64,000 bases of DNA. Source: Martelella radicis (GTDB lineage: Bacteria > Pseudomonadota > Alphaproteobacteria > Rhizobiales > Rhizobiaceae). The notes under the pieces were generated by a model. That model saw nothing but the letters and a program-made list of their open reading frames with translations, was not told the DNA's origin and did not search any database. The position numbers and the translations under genes are program-made. Below, piece by piece: positions 42,508 through 52,062 of the stretch (positions are counted from its first letter, which is position 1; each line of letters starts with the position of its first letter). The stretch covers positions 62,001 through 126,000 of the forward strand of contig NZ_JACIDZ010000008.1 of assembly GCF_014196625.1 (NCBI RefSeq). Direction: 5' to 3'.

Positions 42508-43644
42508 ATGAACGAAATGGTAAGGAAGTTTCCGAAGATCACCGAGGAGGGGCTGGACGATCTGCGCAGCCGCATCGGCGTCAAGATCGGCAAGACCGTC
42601 GAGCCCTGGTGCTACGAGGCGACGCGCGACAATATCCGTCACTATGCCCATGGCATCGGTGACGACAATCCGCTGTGGTGTGATCCGGACTATGCGAAGA
42701 CCACGCGTTACGGCGATGTCATCGCCCTGCCGAGCTTCCTATTTTCCACCAGCCGGATCATTTCCGGCTATGTCGGCGGCCTGCCCGGCGTTCACGCCAT
42801 GTGGTCGGGCGCCGACTGGAACTGGCACAAGGTCATTCCGCGCAACACCGAACTCAGAACCGAGGCCTATCTGAAGGACCTGATCGAGCACGATACCCGC
42901 TTTGCCGGAAAGGCCATCCAGCAGATCTATCACGTCGATTTCTACGACGCGAAGACCGGCGACCTGCTCGCCGATGCCGATAGCTGGTGCTTCCGCACCG
43001 ACCGCGACCAGGCGCGCGAGAACGGCACCAAATACACCGAGGCCCGCGAACGGGGCAGGCGGGTCTACACGCAGGAAGAGCTCGACTCCTATTACAAATA
43101 TTACGAGGCGGAAGAAATCCGCGGCAGCAATACGCGTTACTTCGACGATGTCAACGAGGGCGACGAACTGCCGGTGATGGTCAAGGGGCCGATGACGGCA
43201 ACCGGCTTCATCGCCTATGCGCAAGGCTGGGGCGGGCTTTATATCCGCGCCAACAAGCTTGCATGGAAGCTTCAGCAGAAGCATCCCTCCGCCGGCATCA
43301 AGAACCGTTTCGGCATTCCCGATTGCCCCGAACGCGTCCACTGGGAAGAGGAGTTCGCGCTCGAGGTCGGCGCCCCCGGCGCCTATGACTACGGGCCCGA
43401 GCGCGCGTCCTGGCTGACCCATCAGGTGACCAACTGGATGGGCGATGACGGCTTCCTGCGCCAGGCGAAGAGCCAGGTGCGGCGTCACAACCCGGAAGGC
43501 GACATCATCCTCATTCACGCCAAGGTGGAGCGCAAATATGAGGAGAACGGCCGCCACCTGGTCGAGATCAAGCAGCGGGCGGAGCAGCAGGACGGGGAAC
43601 TCTCCGCCATCGGCTCGGCCATCGTCGAACTGCCGAAGCGCTGA
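42508..43644 (+). CDS. MaoC / FAS1-type dehydratase domain protein (double hot-dog)
   Basis: A 378-residue paralogue of the protein at 32881, with two hot-dog regions (about 25-165 and 190-370) and the shared run GAYDYGPERASW...VTNWMGDDGF. The hydratase motif reads GDDNPLW (51-57) with Trp57 at the expected His, so catalysis must differ or use other residues. AAGGAGGAAC precedes the start. Its place after an acyl-CoA ligase suggests dehydration or hydration of the newly made acyl-CoA. Confidence 0.83.
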   Translation: MNEMVRKFPKITEEGLDDLRSRIGVKIGKTVEPWCYEATRDNIRHYAHGIGDDNPLWCDPDYAKTTRYGDVIALPSFLFSTSRIISGYVGGLPGVHAMWSGADWNWHKVIPRNTELRTEAYLKDLIEHDTRFAGKAIQQIYHVDFYDAKTGDLLADADSWCFRTDRDQARENGTKYTEARERGRRVYTQEELDSYYKYYEAEEIRGSNTRYFDDVNEGDELPVMVKGPMTATGFIAYAQGWGGLYIRANKLAWKLQQKHPSAGIKNRFGIPDCPERVHWEEEFALEVGAPGAYDYGPERASWLTHQVTNWMGDDGFLRQAKSQVRRHNPEGDIILIHAKVERKYEENGRHLVEIKQRAEQQDGELSAIGSAIVELPKR

Positions 43645-43692
43645 CGCCTCATCGCTTGTGCAAGGCCGCCATCAACCATCTGGGAGGTAAGG

Positions 43693-44190
43693 TTGAACGT
43701 TCTGGGACACATCCTGAAGAAGCTCGAGGATATCCTGCATTTTCTGGGGTGTCTCGGCCTTGTCACCGTGGTCGTTCTGATCAACGCGGACATTCTGCTC
43801 CGGCTCATTTTCAAGACGCCGGTGCAGTTCCAGTTCGAGTTCACCGAACTCTACCTGATGCCCGCTCTGGCCACCTTGTCGCTCTCGCGCGTCTTTCGCG
43901 AGGGCGGGCATCTGGCGCTCGATTTCATGCCCGAGCGCCTTCCCGGCCTTACCGGTGCGGTGATCGCGAAGTTGCGATTGCTGCTTCCGGCGGCATTCTT
44001 CGCCGCCGTCACCGTCATGTCCGGGATCTTCGCCTTTCATGCCTTCGCGGGGAAAGACGTCGAATATGGCGTGTACGACTGGCCGCTCGGCTGGGCCTAT
44101 GCCGTTGTCCCTCTGGGATGCGGCGTGCTGGTCCTGCGGCTGCTTTTTGACGCTTGCTCAAGGCAGGCGCCGGAGCCGATGCAAACGTAA
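43693..44190 (+). CDS. TRAP transporter small permease (DctQ)
   Basis: Four-helix inner-membrane subunit of 165 residues. VNVLINAD-type helices and the stretch FTELYLMPALATLSLSRVFR match the DctQ family. It uses a TTG start (43693) five bases after GGGAGGTAAGG. It links the periplasmic binding protein cycle to the large permease. Order Q-P-M is seen here, with P between the two membrane genes. Confidence 0.88.
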   Translation: MNVLGHILKKLEDILHFLGCLGLVTVVVLINADILLRLIFKTPVQFQFEFTELYLMPALATLSLSRVFREGGHLALDFMPERLPGLTGAVIAKLRLLLPAAFFAAVTVMSGIFAFHAFAGKDVEYGVYDWPLGWAYAVVPLGCGVLVLRLLFDACSRQAPEPMQT

Positions 44191-44214
44191 ATTCATTCAA
44201 GGGAGGAGAATGAA

Positions 44215-45216
44215 ATGACCATAGCAGCCAAGATTTTCGCCGGGATGGCGAGCATGCTGGTTCTGGGCGCGGCGACCGCCCAGGCGGAGACCCTGAGCCT
44301 CGGGGACTTCCAGTCCACCAACCATATCGTTTCCGTCGAGGGTACGACCAAGTGGATGCAGGCGGTCGAGGAGGCGACCGGCGGCAAGATCGATTTCGAC
44401 CATTTTCCCTCGGAACAGGCCGCCAAGGCCAAGGCGCAGCTCGATGCGGTGAATAACGGCATCCTCGATGCTGCCCTCATCGGCGCGTCCTATCATGCCG
44501 AAACCCTGCCGCTGAACTCCGTCGTCGGGCTGCCCGGCTATTACGGTTCGGCCGTTCAGGGCACCAAGGCGCTGCAGGCTATGCTCGCCGAAGGCCCGCT
44601 GCGGGATGAGGTCCTCGCCGCAGGCGTCACGCCGATTTTCGGCTTCGTCCTGCCGCCCTATCAGGTTCTCGCCAAGGAGCGCCTCGGCGGTCCGGCCGAC
44701 TGGGAGGCGCTCGATGTCAGAACCTCCGGCGCGACGCAGGCCATGACGGCGCGCAGCCTCGGCGGCGTCGGCATCTCGATTCCGGGTCCGGAAGTCTACA
44801 CCGCCGTCGAGCGCGGCCGTCTCGACGCCGTCCTGTTCCCGCTCGCCTCGGTGCCCGGCTACAAGCTGAACGAGGTGGTGAGCCACATTTCCACCAACGG
44901 CTCCTTCGGCGGCTACAGCTTCATCATGGTGGTGCGCAGCGATCTCTTCGACAGTCTGGACCCGGACGTCCAGGAGGCGATGATCTCGACCGGCAACGAA
45001 ATCGCCCTGCATGTAGCAAAGGCCCAGGACGACAGCGTGGATGTGCTGATCGAACAGTGGAAGGCCGACGGCATCGATACCTACAGCTTTACGGACGAAG
45101 AACTTGCGGCGCTGCGCGACGACATGGCGCTTGTCACCCAGGACTGGGTCGAGCGGATCGGCGGCGACAAGACGCAGGAAGTGCTTGAGACCTATAGCGA
45201 ACTGACAAGCCAGTAA
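44215..45216 (+). CDS. TRAP transporter substrate-binding protein (DctP)
   Basis: Periplasmic binding protein of 333 residues with a Sec signal peptide ending near TAQAE. The DctP core is clear (VRTSGATQAMTARSLGGVGISI), where the conserved Arg at the start would hold the ligand carboxylate. The imported compound is therefore expected to be an organic acid. AAGGGAGGAG precedes the start. Confidence 0.9.
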   Translation: MTIAAKIFAGMASMLVLGAATAQAETLSLGDFQSTNHIVSVEGTTKWMQAVEEATGGKIDFDHFPSEQAAKAKAQLDAVNNGILDAALIGASYHAETLPLNSVVGLPGYYGSAVQGTKALQAMLAEGPLRDEVLAAGVTPIFGFVLPPYQVLAKERLGGPADWEALDVRTSGATQAMTARSLGGVGISIPGPEVYTAVERGRLDAVLFPLASVPGYKLNEVVSHISTNGSFGGYSFIMVVRSDLFDSLDPDVQEAMISTGNEIALHVAKAQDDSVDVLIEQWKADGIDTYSFTDEELAALRDDMALVTQDWVERIGGDKTQEVLETYSELTSQ

Positions 45217-45242
45217 GCATCCGCCAAACATCCATCAAACCC

Positions 45243-45276
45243 GGCCTGCAACCGCCTCCTGTCGCGGCTGCAGGCC
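45243..45276 (+). other. Hairpin between dctP and dctM
   Basis: GGCCTGCAACCGC and GCGGCTGCAGGCC pair with a single A-C mismatch around an eight-base loop in the 82-base gap. There is no U-tract. It may stabilise the abundant binding-protein message or reduce read-through into dctM. Confidence 0.5.
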
Positions 45277-45298
45277 ACAGGGAGCTTCCGCCCGCACG

Positions 45299-46588
45299 AT
45301 GCTGACATTCCTCGTCATCTCCGTTCTTCTGGCCCTGTTCATGGTCTTCCGCATGCCCGTCGCCTTTGCCATGGGGCTTGCAGGTTTCCTGGGGCTTGCC
45401 GTGCAACTCGGCCCGAAGCCCGCGCTCTCGGTTCTGGAGCGAACCTTTTTCGACAGCACCTCCTCGTTCATTCTGGTTGCGATCCCGCTGTTCATCCTGA
45501 TGGCGGAGCTTCTGACGGCGGGGCAGGTGACGCGGCGCGCGATCATTGCCTGCCAGAGCTGGATCGGCCATGTGAAGGGCGGGCTTGCCATGGCGACGAT
45601 TGCCGCCTCGGTCATCCTGGCCGCACTCGTCGGCAGTTCCACCGCCTCGACGGCGGCCATGGCCGCTTCCGCCTTTCCGGAGATGCGCAATCACAATTAC
45701 TCGCAGCGCCTCGCCGCGGCCGTCGTCTCCGTCGGCGGAACGCTCGCCGTCGTCGTCCCGCCCTCGATCGTGCTCGTCGTCTATGGCGTGCTGACCGAAA
45801 CCTCGATCGGCAAACTGTTCATTGCCGGCATCATTCCCGGCCTTCTGACGGCGACGGGCTTTGTCATCGTCATCAAGCTGATCGCCCATCTGACGGATCA
45901 GGCCCCGCGCGGCGACAAGTTCAATCTCAAGAAGGCGGCGAAGGACAGCCGCTACGTGCTGCCCATGGGCGCGCTTCTCATTCTGGTGATCGGCGCGATC
46001 TATGGCGGGCTTGCCTCGCCGTCGGAGGCCGCCGCGCTCGGCGTCATGGGCTCGCTGATCATCGTCATCGCCCAGCGCACGATCAGCGTCGCGGGCTTTA
46101 CCAGCTCCGTCTCGCGTTCCGTCCGGGCGACGGTGATGATCGTCGCCATCGTCGCCTGTTCGGCGATCTTCTCGAATTATCTGGCCTTTACCCGCATCAC
46201 CCATACGCTCCTCGATTTCGTTGCCACCACCGACATGCCGCGCTGGCTGATCATGGCGATCATCATCGTCACGCTTCTGGTCATGGGCATGTTCATGGAC
46301 CAGCTCGCGATCCTGTCGCTCGCCATGCCGCTTGCCTTCCCGATCGCGCTGGCGCTGGATTTCGACCCGGTCTGGTTCGGCATCGTCGTGACCAAGACGG
46401 TCGAGATCGGCCTCCTGACGCCGCCGCTCGGGCTCAATGCCTATGTCGCCGCCGCGCAAACGGGCGTGCCGCTGCGCAAGGTCTTCCTCGGGGTCATGCC
46501 GTTTCTGGTCATGGAAATGCTGGTCCTGCTGCTCTTGCTGTTTTTCCCGCAGATCACCCTTTGGCTGCCGGGGCTGATGGCGCGATGA
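45299..46588 (+). CDS. TRAP transporter large permease (DctM)
   Basis: Sodium-coupled large membrane subunit, 429 residues with about 12 hydrophobic helices. The motifs VAIPLFILMAELLTAG, LVGSSTASTAAMA and LTPPLGLNAYVAA are family hallmarks. It works with the DctQ and DctP genes upstream. No strong ribosome-binding site precedes the start (GGAGC, 14 bases ahead). Confidence 0.92.
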   Translation: MLTFLVISVLLALFMVFRMPVAFAMGLAGFLGLAVQLGPKPALSVLERTFFDSTSSFILVAIPLFILMAELLTAGQVTRRAIIACQSWIGHVKGGLAMATIAASVILAALVGSSTASTAAMAASAFPEMRNHNYSQRLAAAVVSVGGTLAVVVPPSIVLVVYGVLTETSIGKLFIAGIIPGLLTATGFVIVIKLIAHLTDQAPRGDKFNLKKAAKDSRYVLPMGALLILVIGAIYGGLASPSEAAALGVMGSLIIVIAQRTISVAGFTSSVSRSVRATVMIVAIVACSAIFSNYLAFTRITHTLLDFVATTDMPRWLIMAIIIVTLLVMGMFMDQLAILSLAMPLAFPIALALDFDPVWFGIVVTKTVEIGLLTPPLGLNAYVAAAQTGVPLRKVFLGVMPFLVMEMLVLLLLLFFPQITLWLPGLMAR

Positions 46589-46645
46589 AAAGGCGGTCTG
46601 CCGCACCCACCGAAAATGTCTGTCTTGCCGACAGGAGTTGAGTGA

Positions 46646-48253
46646 ATGACGATACTGAAAAGCGCCGTTGACGCGGCAAGTCCCGAATTTGCCGAAAACC
46701 GCGCCGCCATGGAGGCGCAGGCAGAGGCGATCCGCGTTGAAGCCGGGCGGATCATGCAGGGCGGCAGCGAGGCCTCGCGCGCGCGCCATCATGCCCGCGG
46801 CAAGCTCCTGCCGCGCGAACGCATTGCCGCGCTGCTGGACCCCGGCTCACCCTTCCTCGAGATCGGCCTGTTTGCCGCCAGCGGTCACTATAATGACGAA
46901 GTGCCCGCCGCCGGCGCGATCGCCGGGATCGGCAAGGTTTCCGGGCGCGACTGCATGGTGCTTTGCAATGACGCGACGGTGAAGGGCGGCACCTATTTTC
47001 CGCTGACGGTGAAGAAACACCTTCGGGCGCAGGAAATCGCCGAAGAAAACGCGCTGCCCTGCCTCTATCTGGTCGACAGCGGCGGCGCCAATCTCAACAA
47101 CCAGGACGAGGTGTTTCCCGACCGCGATCACTTCGGCCGCATCTTCTACAACCAGGCGCGGATGAGCGCGAAGGGGATTGCCCAGATCGCCGTGGTGATG
47201 GGCTCGTGCACGGCCGGCGGGGCCTATGTGCCGGCGATGAGCGACCAGACCATCATCGTGCGCAATCAGGGCACGATCTTTCTCGCCGGCCCGCCGCTGG
47301 TGAAAGTGGCGACCGGCGAGGAGATCGATGCCGAGACGCTCGGCGGCGGCGACACGCATACCCGCCTTTCCGGCGTCGCCGATTATCTCGCCGATGACGA
47401 CCGCCACGCGCTGGCGCTTGCCCGCGAGATCGTCTCGCATCTGGCGCCCGTGCCCTCATCGGGCGTTGCCGTGCGCACGCCCGTCGCGCCGCTTTATCCG
47501 CAAGACGAGATCATGGGCGTGGTGCCGGCCAATGAGAAGACGCCCTTCGACGTCCGCGAGATCATCGCCCGCATCGTCGACGGGTCCGAGTTCGCCGAGT
47601 TCAAGCCGCGCTACGGCACGACGCTTGTCACCGGCTTTGCCCATGTCGACGGCGTGCCGGTCGGCATCATCGCCAATAACGGCGTCCTGTTTTCCGAAAG
47701 CTCGCTGAAGGGCGCGCATTTCATCGAGCTCTGCTGCCAGCGCCGCATTCCGCTTTTGTTCCTGCAGAACATCACCGGCTTCATGGTCGGCTCGAAATAC
47801 GAGGCGGGCGGCATCGCCAGAGACGGCGCCAAGCTGGTCACGGCCGTTTCCACTGCCGCCGTGCCCAAGGTCACCGTCATCATCGGCGGCTCCTATGGCG
47901 CGGGTAACTACGGCATGTGCGGGCGCGCCTTCGGGCCGCGCTTCGTGTGGATGTGGCCGAATGCGCGCATCGCCGTGATGGGCGGCGCGCAGGCCGCAGG
48001 CGTGCTTGCCAATGTGAAGCGCGCCGGGATCGAGGCGCGCGGCGGCGAATGGTCCGAGGCCGAAGAGGCGGACTTCAAGCGACCGACGCTTGAGATGTTC
48101 GAGCGCCAGTCCAGGCCGCTCTATGCCTCTTCCCGTCTCTGGGACGACGGCATCATCGACCCGCGTTCGACCCGCGATGTTGTAGCGCTGTCGCTGCGCG
48201 CGACGCTCAACACGCCCGTTGAGAATACCAAATTCGGCCTGTTCAGGATGTGA
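46646..48253 (+). CDS. liuB: Methylcrotonyl-CoA carboxylase, carboxyltransferase (beta) subunit
   Basis: A 535-residue acyl-CoA carboxylase beta subunit. The crotonase-type carboxyltransferase halves are complete; the runs [20 protein letters not shown] and [20 protein letters not shown] are typical of 3-methylcrotonyl-CoA carboxylase rather than propionyl-CoA carboxylase. It transfers CO2 from biotin to 3-methylcrotonyl-CoA. AGGAG precedes the start. The downstream alpha subunit, HMG-CoA lyase and LiuC-type hydratase support the leucine-pathway role. Geranyl-CoA carboxylase is an alternative that cannot be excluded. Confidence 0.88.
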   Translation: MTILKSAVDAASPEFAENRAAMEAQAEAIRVEAGRIMQGGSEASRARHHARGKLLPRERIAALLDPGSPFLEIGLFAASGHYNDEVPAAGAIAGIGKVSGRDCMVLCNDATVKGGTYFPLTVKKHLRAQEIAEENALPCLYLVDSGGANLNNQDEVFPDRDHFGRIFYNQARMSAKGIAQIAVVMGSCTAGGAYVPAMSDQTIIVRNQGTIFLAGPPLVKVATGEEIDAETLGGGDTHTRLSGVADYLADDDRHALALAREIVSHLAPVPSSGVAVRTPVAPLYPQDEIMGVVPANEKTPFDVREIIARIVDGSEFAEFKPRYGTTLVTGFAHVDGVPVGIIANNGVLFSESSLKGAHFIELCCQRRIPLLFLQNITGFMVGSKYEAGGIARDGAKLVTAVSTAAVPKVTVIIGGSYGAGNYGMCGRAFGPRFVWMWPNARIAVMGGAQAAGVLANVKRAGIEARGGEWSEAEEADFKRPTLEMFERQSRPLYASSRLWDDGIIDPRSTRDVVALSLRATLNTPVENTKFGLFRM

Positions 48254-48255
48254 CG

Positions 48256-50244
48256 ATGCACGCTTGTTTCAAGAAGATACTGATTGCCAATCGCGGCGAG
48301 ATCGCCTGCCGAGTCATCCGCACGGCCCACCGCATGGGCATGAATACGGTCGCCGTCTATTCCGACGCCGATCGCGAAAGCCTTCACGTCGAGATGGCGG
48401 GCGAGGCCGTTCATATCGGACCTTCGCCCGTCGGGGAAAGCTATCTTGTCGGCGAACGGATCATCGCCGCAGCGCTTGAGACGGGCGCGCAGGCGATCCA
48501 TCCCGGCTATGGCTTTCTCTCTGAAAATCCCGGCTTCGTCGAGGCAGTCGAAGCTGCCGGTCTCACCTTCATCGGCCCGTCCCCCGATGCGATCCGGGCC
48601 ATGGGACTGAAGGATGCCGCCAAGGACCTGATGGAAAAGGCCGGCGTTCCGGTGGTGCCGGGCTATCAGGGAAGCCGCCAGGAGCTGGCGTTTCTGGCCG
48701 AGGAGGCCGAAGGGATCGGCTATCCGGTGCTGATCAAGGCGCGCGCCGGCGGCGGCGGCAAGGGTATGCGCAAGGTCGAGCGGGCAGAGGATTTTGCCGA
48801 TGCGCTGAAATCGGCCTCCCGCGAGGCGGCAGCCGCCTTCGGCGATCCGCATGTCCTGATCGAAAAGTTCATCACCGCGCCGCGCCATATCGAGGTGCAG
48901 GTCTTCGGCGACAGCCACGGCAATGTCGTTCATCTGTTCGAGCGCGACTGCTCGCTGCAGCGCCGCCACCAGAAGGTGATCGAGGAGGCGCCCGCGCCGG
49001 GCATGAGCGCTGCGGTGCGCGCGGCGATGACGCAAGCCGCCGTCAAGGCCGCTGAGGCGATCGGCTATCGCGGGGCAGGCACGATCGAGTTCATCGCCGA
49101 TGGCTCGGGGTCGCTTAGGCCCGACGGGTTCTGGTTCATGGAAATGAACACCCGCCTGCAGGTCGAGCATCCGGTGACGGAAATGATCACCAGCATCGAT
49201 CTCGTCGAATGGCAGTTGCGGGTTGCCGCCGGCGCGCCTCTGCCGCTTACGCAATCAGAGATAGCCATGAACGGCCACGCCTTCGAGGCGCGGCTCTATG
49301 CGGAGGATCCGGCAAGGGACTTCCTCCCTGTGACCGGCCGTCTGGAGCATCTGGAATTTCCGCCCGAGGGCCGCTTCGATACGGGCGTGCGCACGGGCGA
49401 TGTCATCACCCCCTTCTACGATCCGATGATCGCCAAGGTGATCACCCAGGGAGAAGATCGCGAGACCGCGCTCTCAAGGCTGAGCGCGGCGCTCGATGAC
49501 ACCCATGTCGCCGGGACGGCAACCAATGCGGCCTTCCTGGCCGCGCTCTCCCGGCAGGCGGATTTCGTCGCCGGCACCTTCGATACGGGGCTGATCGAGC
49601 GTGAGCTGGCGTCACTGACGGTAGCGGTGGCTCCGGCGGAAGAGCATGTGGCTCTGGCTGCCATTCTGGCGCTCGGGATTGATCCCGACATGCCGCATCT
49701 CGGCTGGCGGGCTTTCGGCGAGGCTTTTCACGACGTCCGCCTCACGGCCCGTGATCGCGCCTATGAGCGGTGCCTTTCGCTTGGAAAAGATGGCGTCATG
49801 ACCCTTTCCGGCGGCGCCGAGCCTGTCACGCTGGCAGAAATCGCCATTGACGACGCATTGATCTCCGCCCGGTGCGGCGCGGCGCGAAGGCGCCTCACGG
49901 CGGGGTTCGCCAGGGTTCGCCAGCCGGGCGGCTTGCTGGTTTCGGTGCATCTGAATGGCCGCACGGAAGATTTTCTGCTGGTTGACGAACGCGCCGGCGC
50001 GGCGGCGCTGGTTGACGCGACCGATGCCGTGATCGCGCCGATGACGGGAACGATCGTGCAGCTTTCCGTTTCGGCCGGCGACGTGGTCGAGGCGGGCCAG
50101 AAACTCGGCGTCATGGAGGCGATGAAGATGGAGACGACGCTTGTCGCGCCGCGTGCGGGCCGCGTGGCCGCCGTCGAATGCAAGGAGGGCGCGACGGTGT
50201 CGGACGGGGCGGTGCTGGTGACCTTCGAGGAGGAGACGCCATGA
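48256..50244 (+). CDS. liuD: Methylcrotonyl-CoA carboxylase, biotin-containing (alpha) subunit
   Basis: A 662-residue protein with biotin carboxylase (residues 1-450: KILIANRGEIACRVI, ATP-grasp loop KARAGGGGKGMR, catalytic QRRHQKVIEEAP), a linker region, and a C-terminal biotinyl domain with the acceptor Lys624 in VMEAMKMET. It carboxylates its own biotin with bicarbonate and ATP. ATG 48256 follows the liuB stop by two bases; GTG 48250 would overlap it. Confidence 0.9.
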   Translation: MHACFKKILIANRGEIACRVIRTAHRMGMNTVAVYSDADRESLHVEMAGEAVHIGPSPVGESYLVGERIIAAALETGAQAIHPGYGFLSENPGFVEAVEAAGLTFIGPSPDAIRAMGLKDAAKDLMEKAGVPVVPGYQGSRQELAFLAEEAEGIGYPVLIKARAGGGGKGMRKVERAEDFADALKSASREAAAAFGDPHVLIEKFITAPRHIEVQVFGDSHGNVVHLFERDCSLQRRHQKVIEEAPAPGMSAAVRAAMTQAAVKAAEAIGYRGAGTIEFIADGSGSLRPDGFWFMEMNTRLQVEHPVTEMITSIDLVEWQLRVAAGAPLPLTQSEIAMNGHAFEARLYAEDPARDFLPVTGRLEHLEFPPEGRFDTGVRTGDVITPFYDPMIAKVITQGEDRETALSRLSAALDDTHVAGTATNAAFLAALSRQADFVAGTFDTGLIERELASLTVAVAPAEEHVALAAILALGIDPDMPHLGWRAFGEAFHDVRLTARDRAYERCLSLGKDGVMTLSGGAEPVTLAEIAIDDALISARCGAARRRLTAGFARVRQPGGLLVSVHLNGRTEDFLLVDERAGAAALVDATDAVIAPMTGTIVQLSVSAGDVVEAGQKLGVMEAMKMETTLVAPRAGRVAAVECKEGATVSDGAVLVTFEEETP

Positions 50245-51101
50245 GCGACCACGTTCGCATCTACGAAGTCGGACCGCGCGACGGATTGCAGAACGAGGCC
50301 ATGCTGATCCCGGCCGTCGCCAAGATCGCCCTGATCGACCTTTTGTCTGACGCGGGGTTTACGAAGATCGAGGCCACCAGCTTCGTTTCGCCCAAATGGG
50401 TGCCGCAACTGGCGGACGCCGAAGCGGTGCTTTCCGGCATCAGGCGCAGGCCGGGCACCGACTATGCCGCCCTGACCCCCAACATGAAGGGTTACGAACG
50501 GGCGCTGGCCGCGGGCGCGGACGAGGTTGCTGTGTTCGCCTCGGCCTCGGAAGGCTTCAGCAGGAACAACATCAACTGCTCGATTGCCGAAAGCCTCCAG
50601 CGCTTCGAGCTTTTGCTGGAGGCGGCAAAAAAGGATGGCATGCGCGTGCGCGGCTATGTCTCCTGCGTCATCGCCTGTCCTTATGACGGACCGGTTGCGC
50701 CCGAAGCCGTGCGCGATGTTGCCATGGCGCTTCTCGATATGGGCTGCTACGAGATTTCGCTCGGCGATACGATTGGCGCAGGTACGCCCGAGACCGTCTC
50801 GGCGATGCTTGAAGCGGTTCTCCCGAGCCTGCCGGCCAAGCGGCTGGCCGGCCATTTCCACGATACGCGCGACAATGCGCTTGAGAATGTCACGGCCGCG
50901 CTCGATCTGGGTCTGCGGGTCTTCGACAGCGCCGTCGGCGGCCTCGGCGGCTGTCCCTATGCACCGGGCGCGAAGGGCAATCTGGCGACGGGGCCGCTGG
51001 TCGAACTGCTCGAACGGTCCGGTTTTTCCACGGGCATCGATTGCGACGCGCTCAAGAAGGCCGAGGCCTATCTGCAAACCATCACCCGTGCATCTGCCTG
51101 A
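50241..51101 (+). CDS. liuE: Hydroxymethylglutaryl-CoA lyase
   Basis: A 286-residue TIM-barrel lyase. The N-terminal YEVGPRDGLQNE carries the catalytic Arg and metal-binding Asp, HFHDT the metal histidines, and GGCPYAPGAKGN the catalytic Cys loop. It cleaves HMG-CoA into acetoacetate and acetyl-CoA. The start at 50241 overlaps the carboxylase stop (ATGA) and follows GAGGAGGAG. Confidence 0.93.
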   Translation: MSDHVRIYEVGPRDGLQNEAMLIPAVAKIALIDLLSDAGFTKIEATSFVSPKWVPQLADAEAVLSGIRRRPGTDYAALTPNMKGYERALAAGADEVAVFASASEGFSRNNINCSIAESLQRFELLLEAAKKDGMRVRGYVSCVIACPYDGPVAPEAVRDVAMALLDMGCYEISLGDTIGAGTPETVSAMLEAVLPSLPAKRLAGHFHDTRDNALENVTAALDLGLRVFDSAVGGLGGCPYAPGAKGNLATGPLVELLERSGFSTGIDCDALKKAEAYLQTITRASA

Positions 51102-51110
51102 GGAAAAGCC

Positions 51111-51890
51111 ATGTCCGCGACCTACGAAACGATCTCACTGAACATCGATGACCGGCAGGTGGCGACCGTCAGCCTGGCGCGACCAGAAAAACACAATGCC
51201 ATGAACGCGACGATGATCGCCGAACTCGCCGCCGTCGCAGCCGCTCTTGCGGAGAATGACGGCGTCAGGGTCGTCGTCCTGCGCGCCGAGGGACGGACCT
51301 TTTGCGCGGGAGGCGATCTCTCCTGGATGCGCGCGCAAAGTGAAAAGGACCGTGCCGGCAAGATCGCCGAGGCGCTGACGCTGGCGCGCATGCTGAAGCT
51401 CTGGAACGAACTGCCGAAGCCGGTGATCGCCAGGGTTCAGGGGCCAGCCTATGGCGGTGGGCTCGGTCTGATTGCCGTAAGCGACATTGTCGTGGCGGAG
51501 GAAACCGCCAGGTTCGCGCTGACCGAAACCCGGCTCGGTCTGATCCCGGCCACGATCGGCCCCTTCGTGGTCAGAAAATTCGGCGAGGCCTTCGCCCGGC
51601 AGGTGTTCTTCAGCGCCCGGCCCTTTGGCGTTGATTTCATGCACCGCGCCGGCGCTGTCGCCCGCGCCTGCTCAGCGGGCGATATCGATGCCGCGATCGA
51701 AGAAGAGGTGGGTGCCTGCCTCCAATGCGCTCCCGGCGCAGTGAGCGCGGCAAAGGCGCTTTGCATGTCATTGCCGGACATAGATCCGAAGGACGCGATG
51801 CGGATATCGGCCGAAGCGCTTGCCGATCGCTGGGAAACCGAAGAGGCCCGGACCGGCATCGCCGCCTTCTTTGACCGCAGGAAGGACTGA
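51111..51890 (+). CDS. liuC: Methylglutaconyl-CoA hydratase (enoyl-CoA hydratase family)
   Basis: Crotonase-fold hydratase of 259 residues. FCAGGDLSWM and YGGGLGLIAVSDIV form the oxyanion hole; ALTETRLGLIPATIGPFV carries the conserved Glu and is the LiuC-type signature (P-A-x-I-x-P-F-V). The first Glu of ordinary hydratases is Gly here (GGGLG), as in LiuC. It converts 3-methylglutaconyl-CoA to HMG-CoA. It is last in the operon; no clear terminator follows before the convergent rfbA. Confidence 0.88.
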   Translation: MSATYETISLNIDDRQVATVSLARPEKHNAMNATMIAELAAVAAALAENDGVRVVVLRAEGRTFCAGGDLSWMRAQSEKDRAGKIAEALTLARMLKLWNELPKPVIARVQGPAYGGGLGLIAVSDIVVAEETARFALTETRLGLIPATIGPFVVRKFGEAFARQVFFSARPFGVDFMHRAGAVARACSAGDIDAAIEEEVGACLQCAPGAVSAAKALCMSLPDIDPKDAMRISAEALADRWETEEARTGIAAFFDRRKD

Positions 51891-52062
51891 GCGTCGATTT
51901 TGCCAATCCGACCGTGCAGACAAAGCAGCGGCCCGCGATGTCGACAAGAGCGACGGACCGATCGAAGGTTATCTTTCCGCACAGATGCTGGACCGGGAAG
52001 GGCTTGGTGCGCTCTGCGCCAGGCAGAAACGAGGAAATACGGGAAAGTTCACCGGCCAGCCT

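Noticed and set aside
45134-46792. Long minus-strand open frame (552 codons) opposite the dctM gene
   Set aside because: It is rich in Asp, His, Arg and Gly with no recognisable domain, and lies fully opposite a clear DctM gene; GC-rich third positions produce such shadows.
48256-50244. Propionyl-CoA carboxylase alpha subunit
   Set aside because: The neighbouring HMG-CoA lyase and LiuC-type hydratase, and the beta-subunit signature, favour methylcrotonyl-CoA carboxylase.
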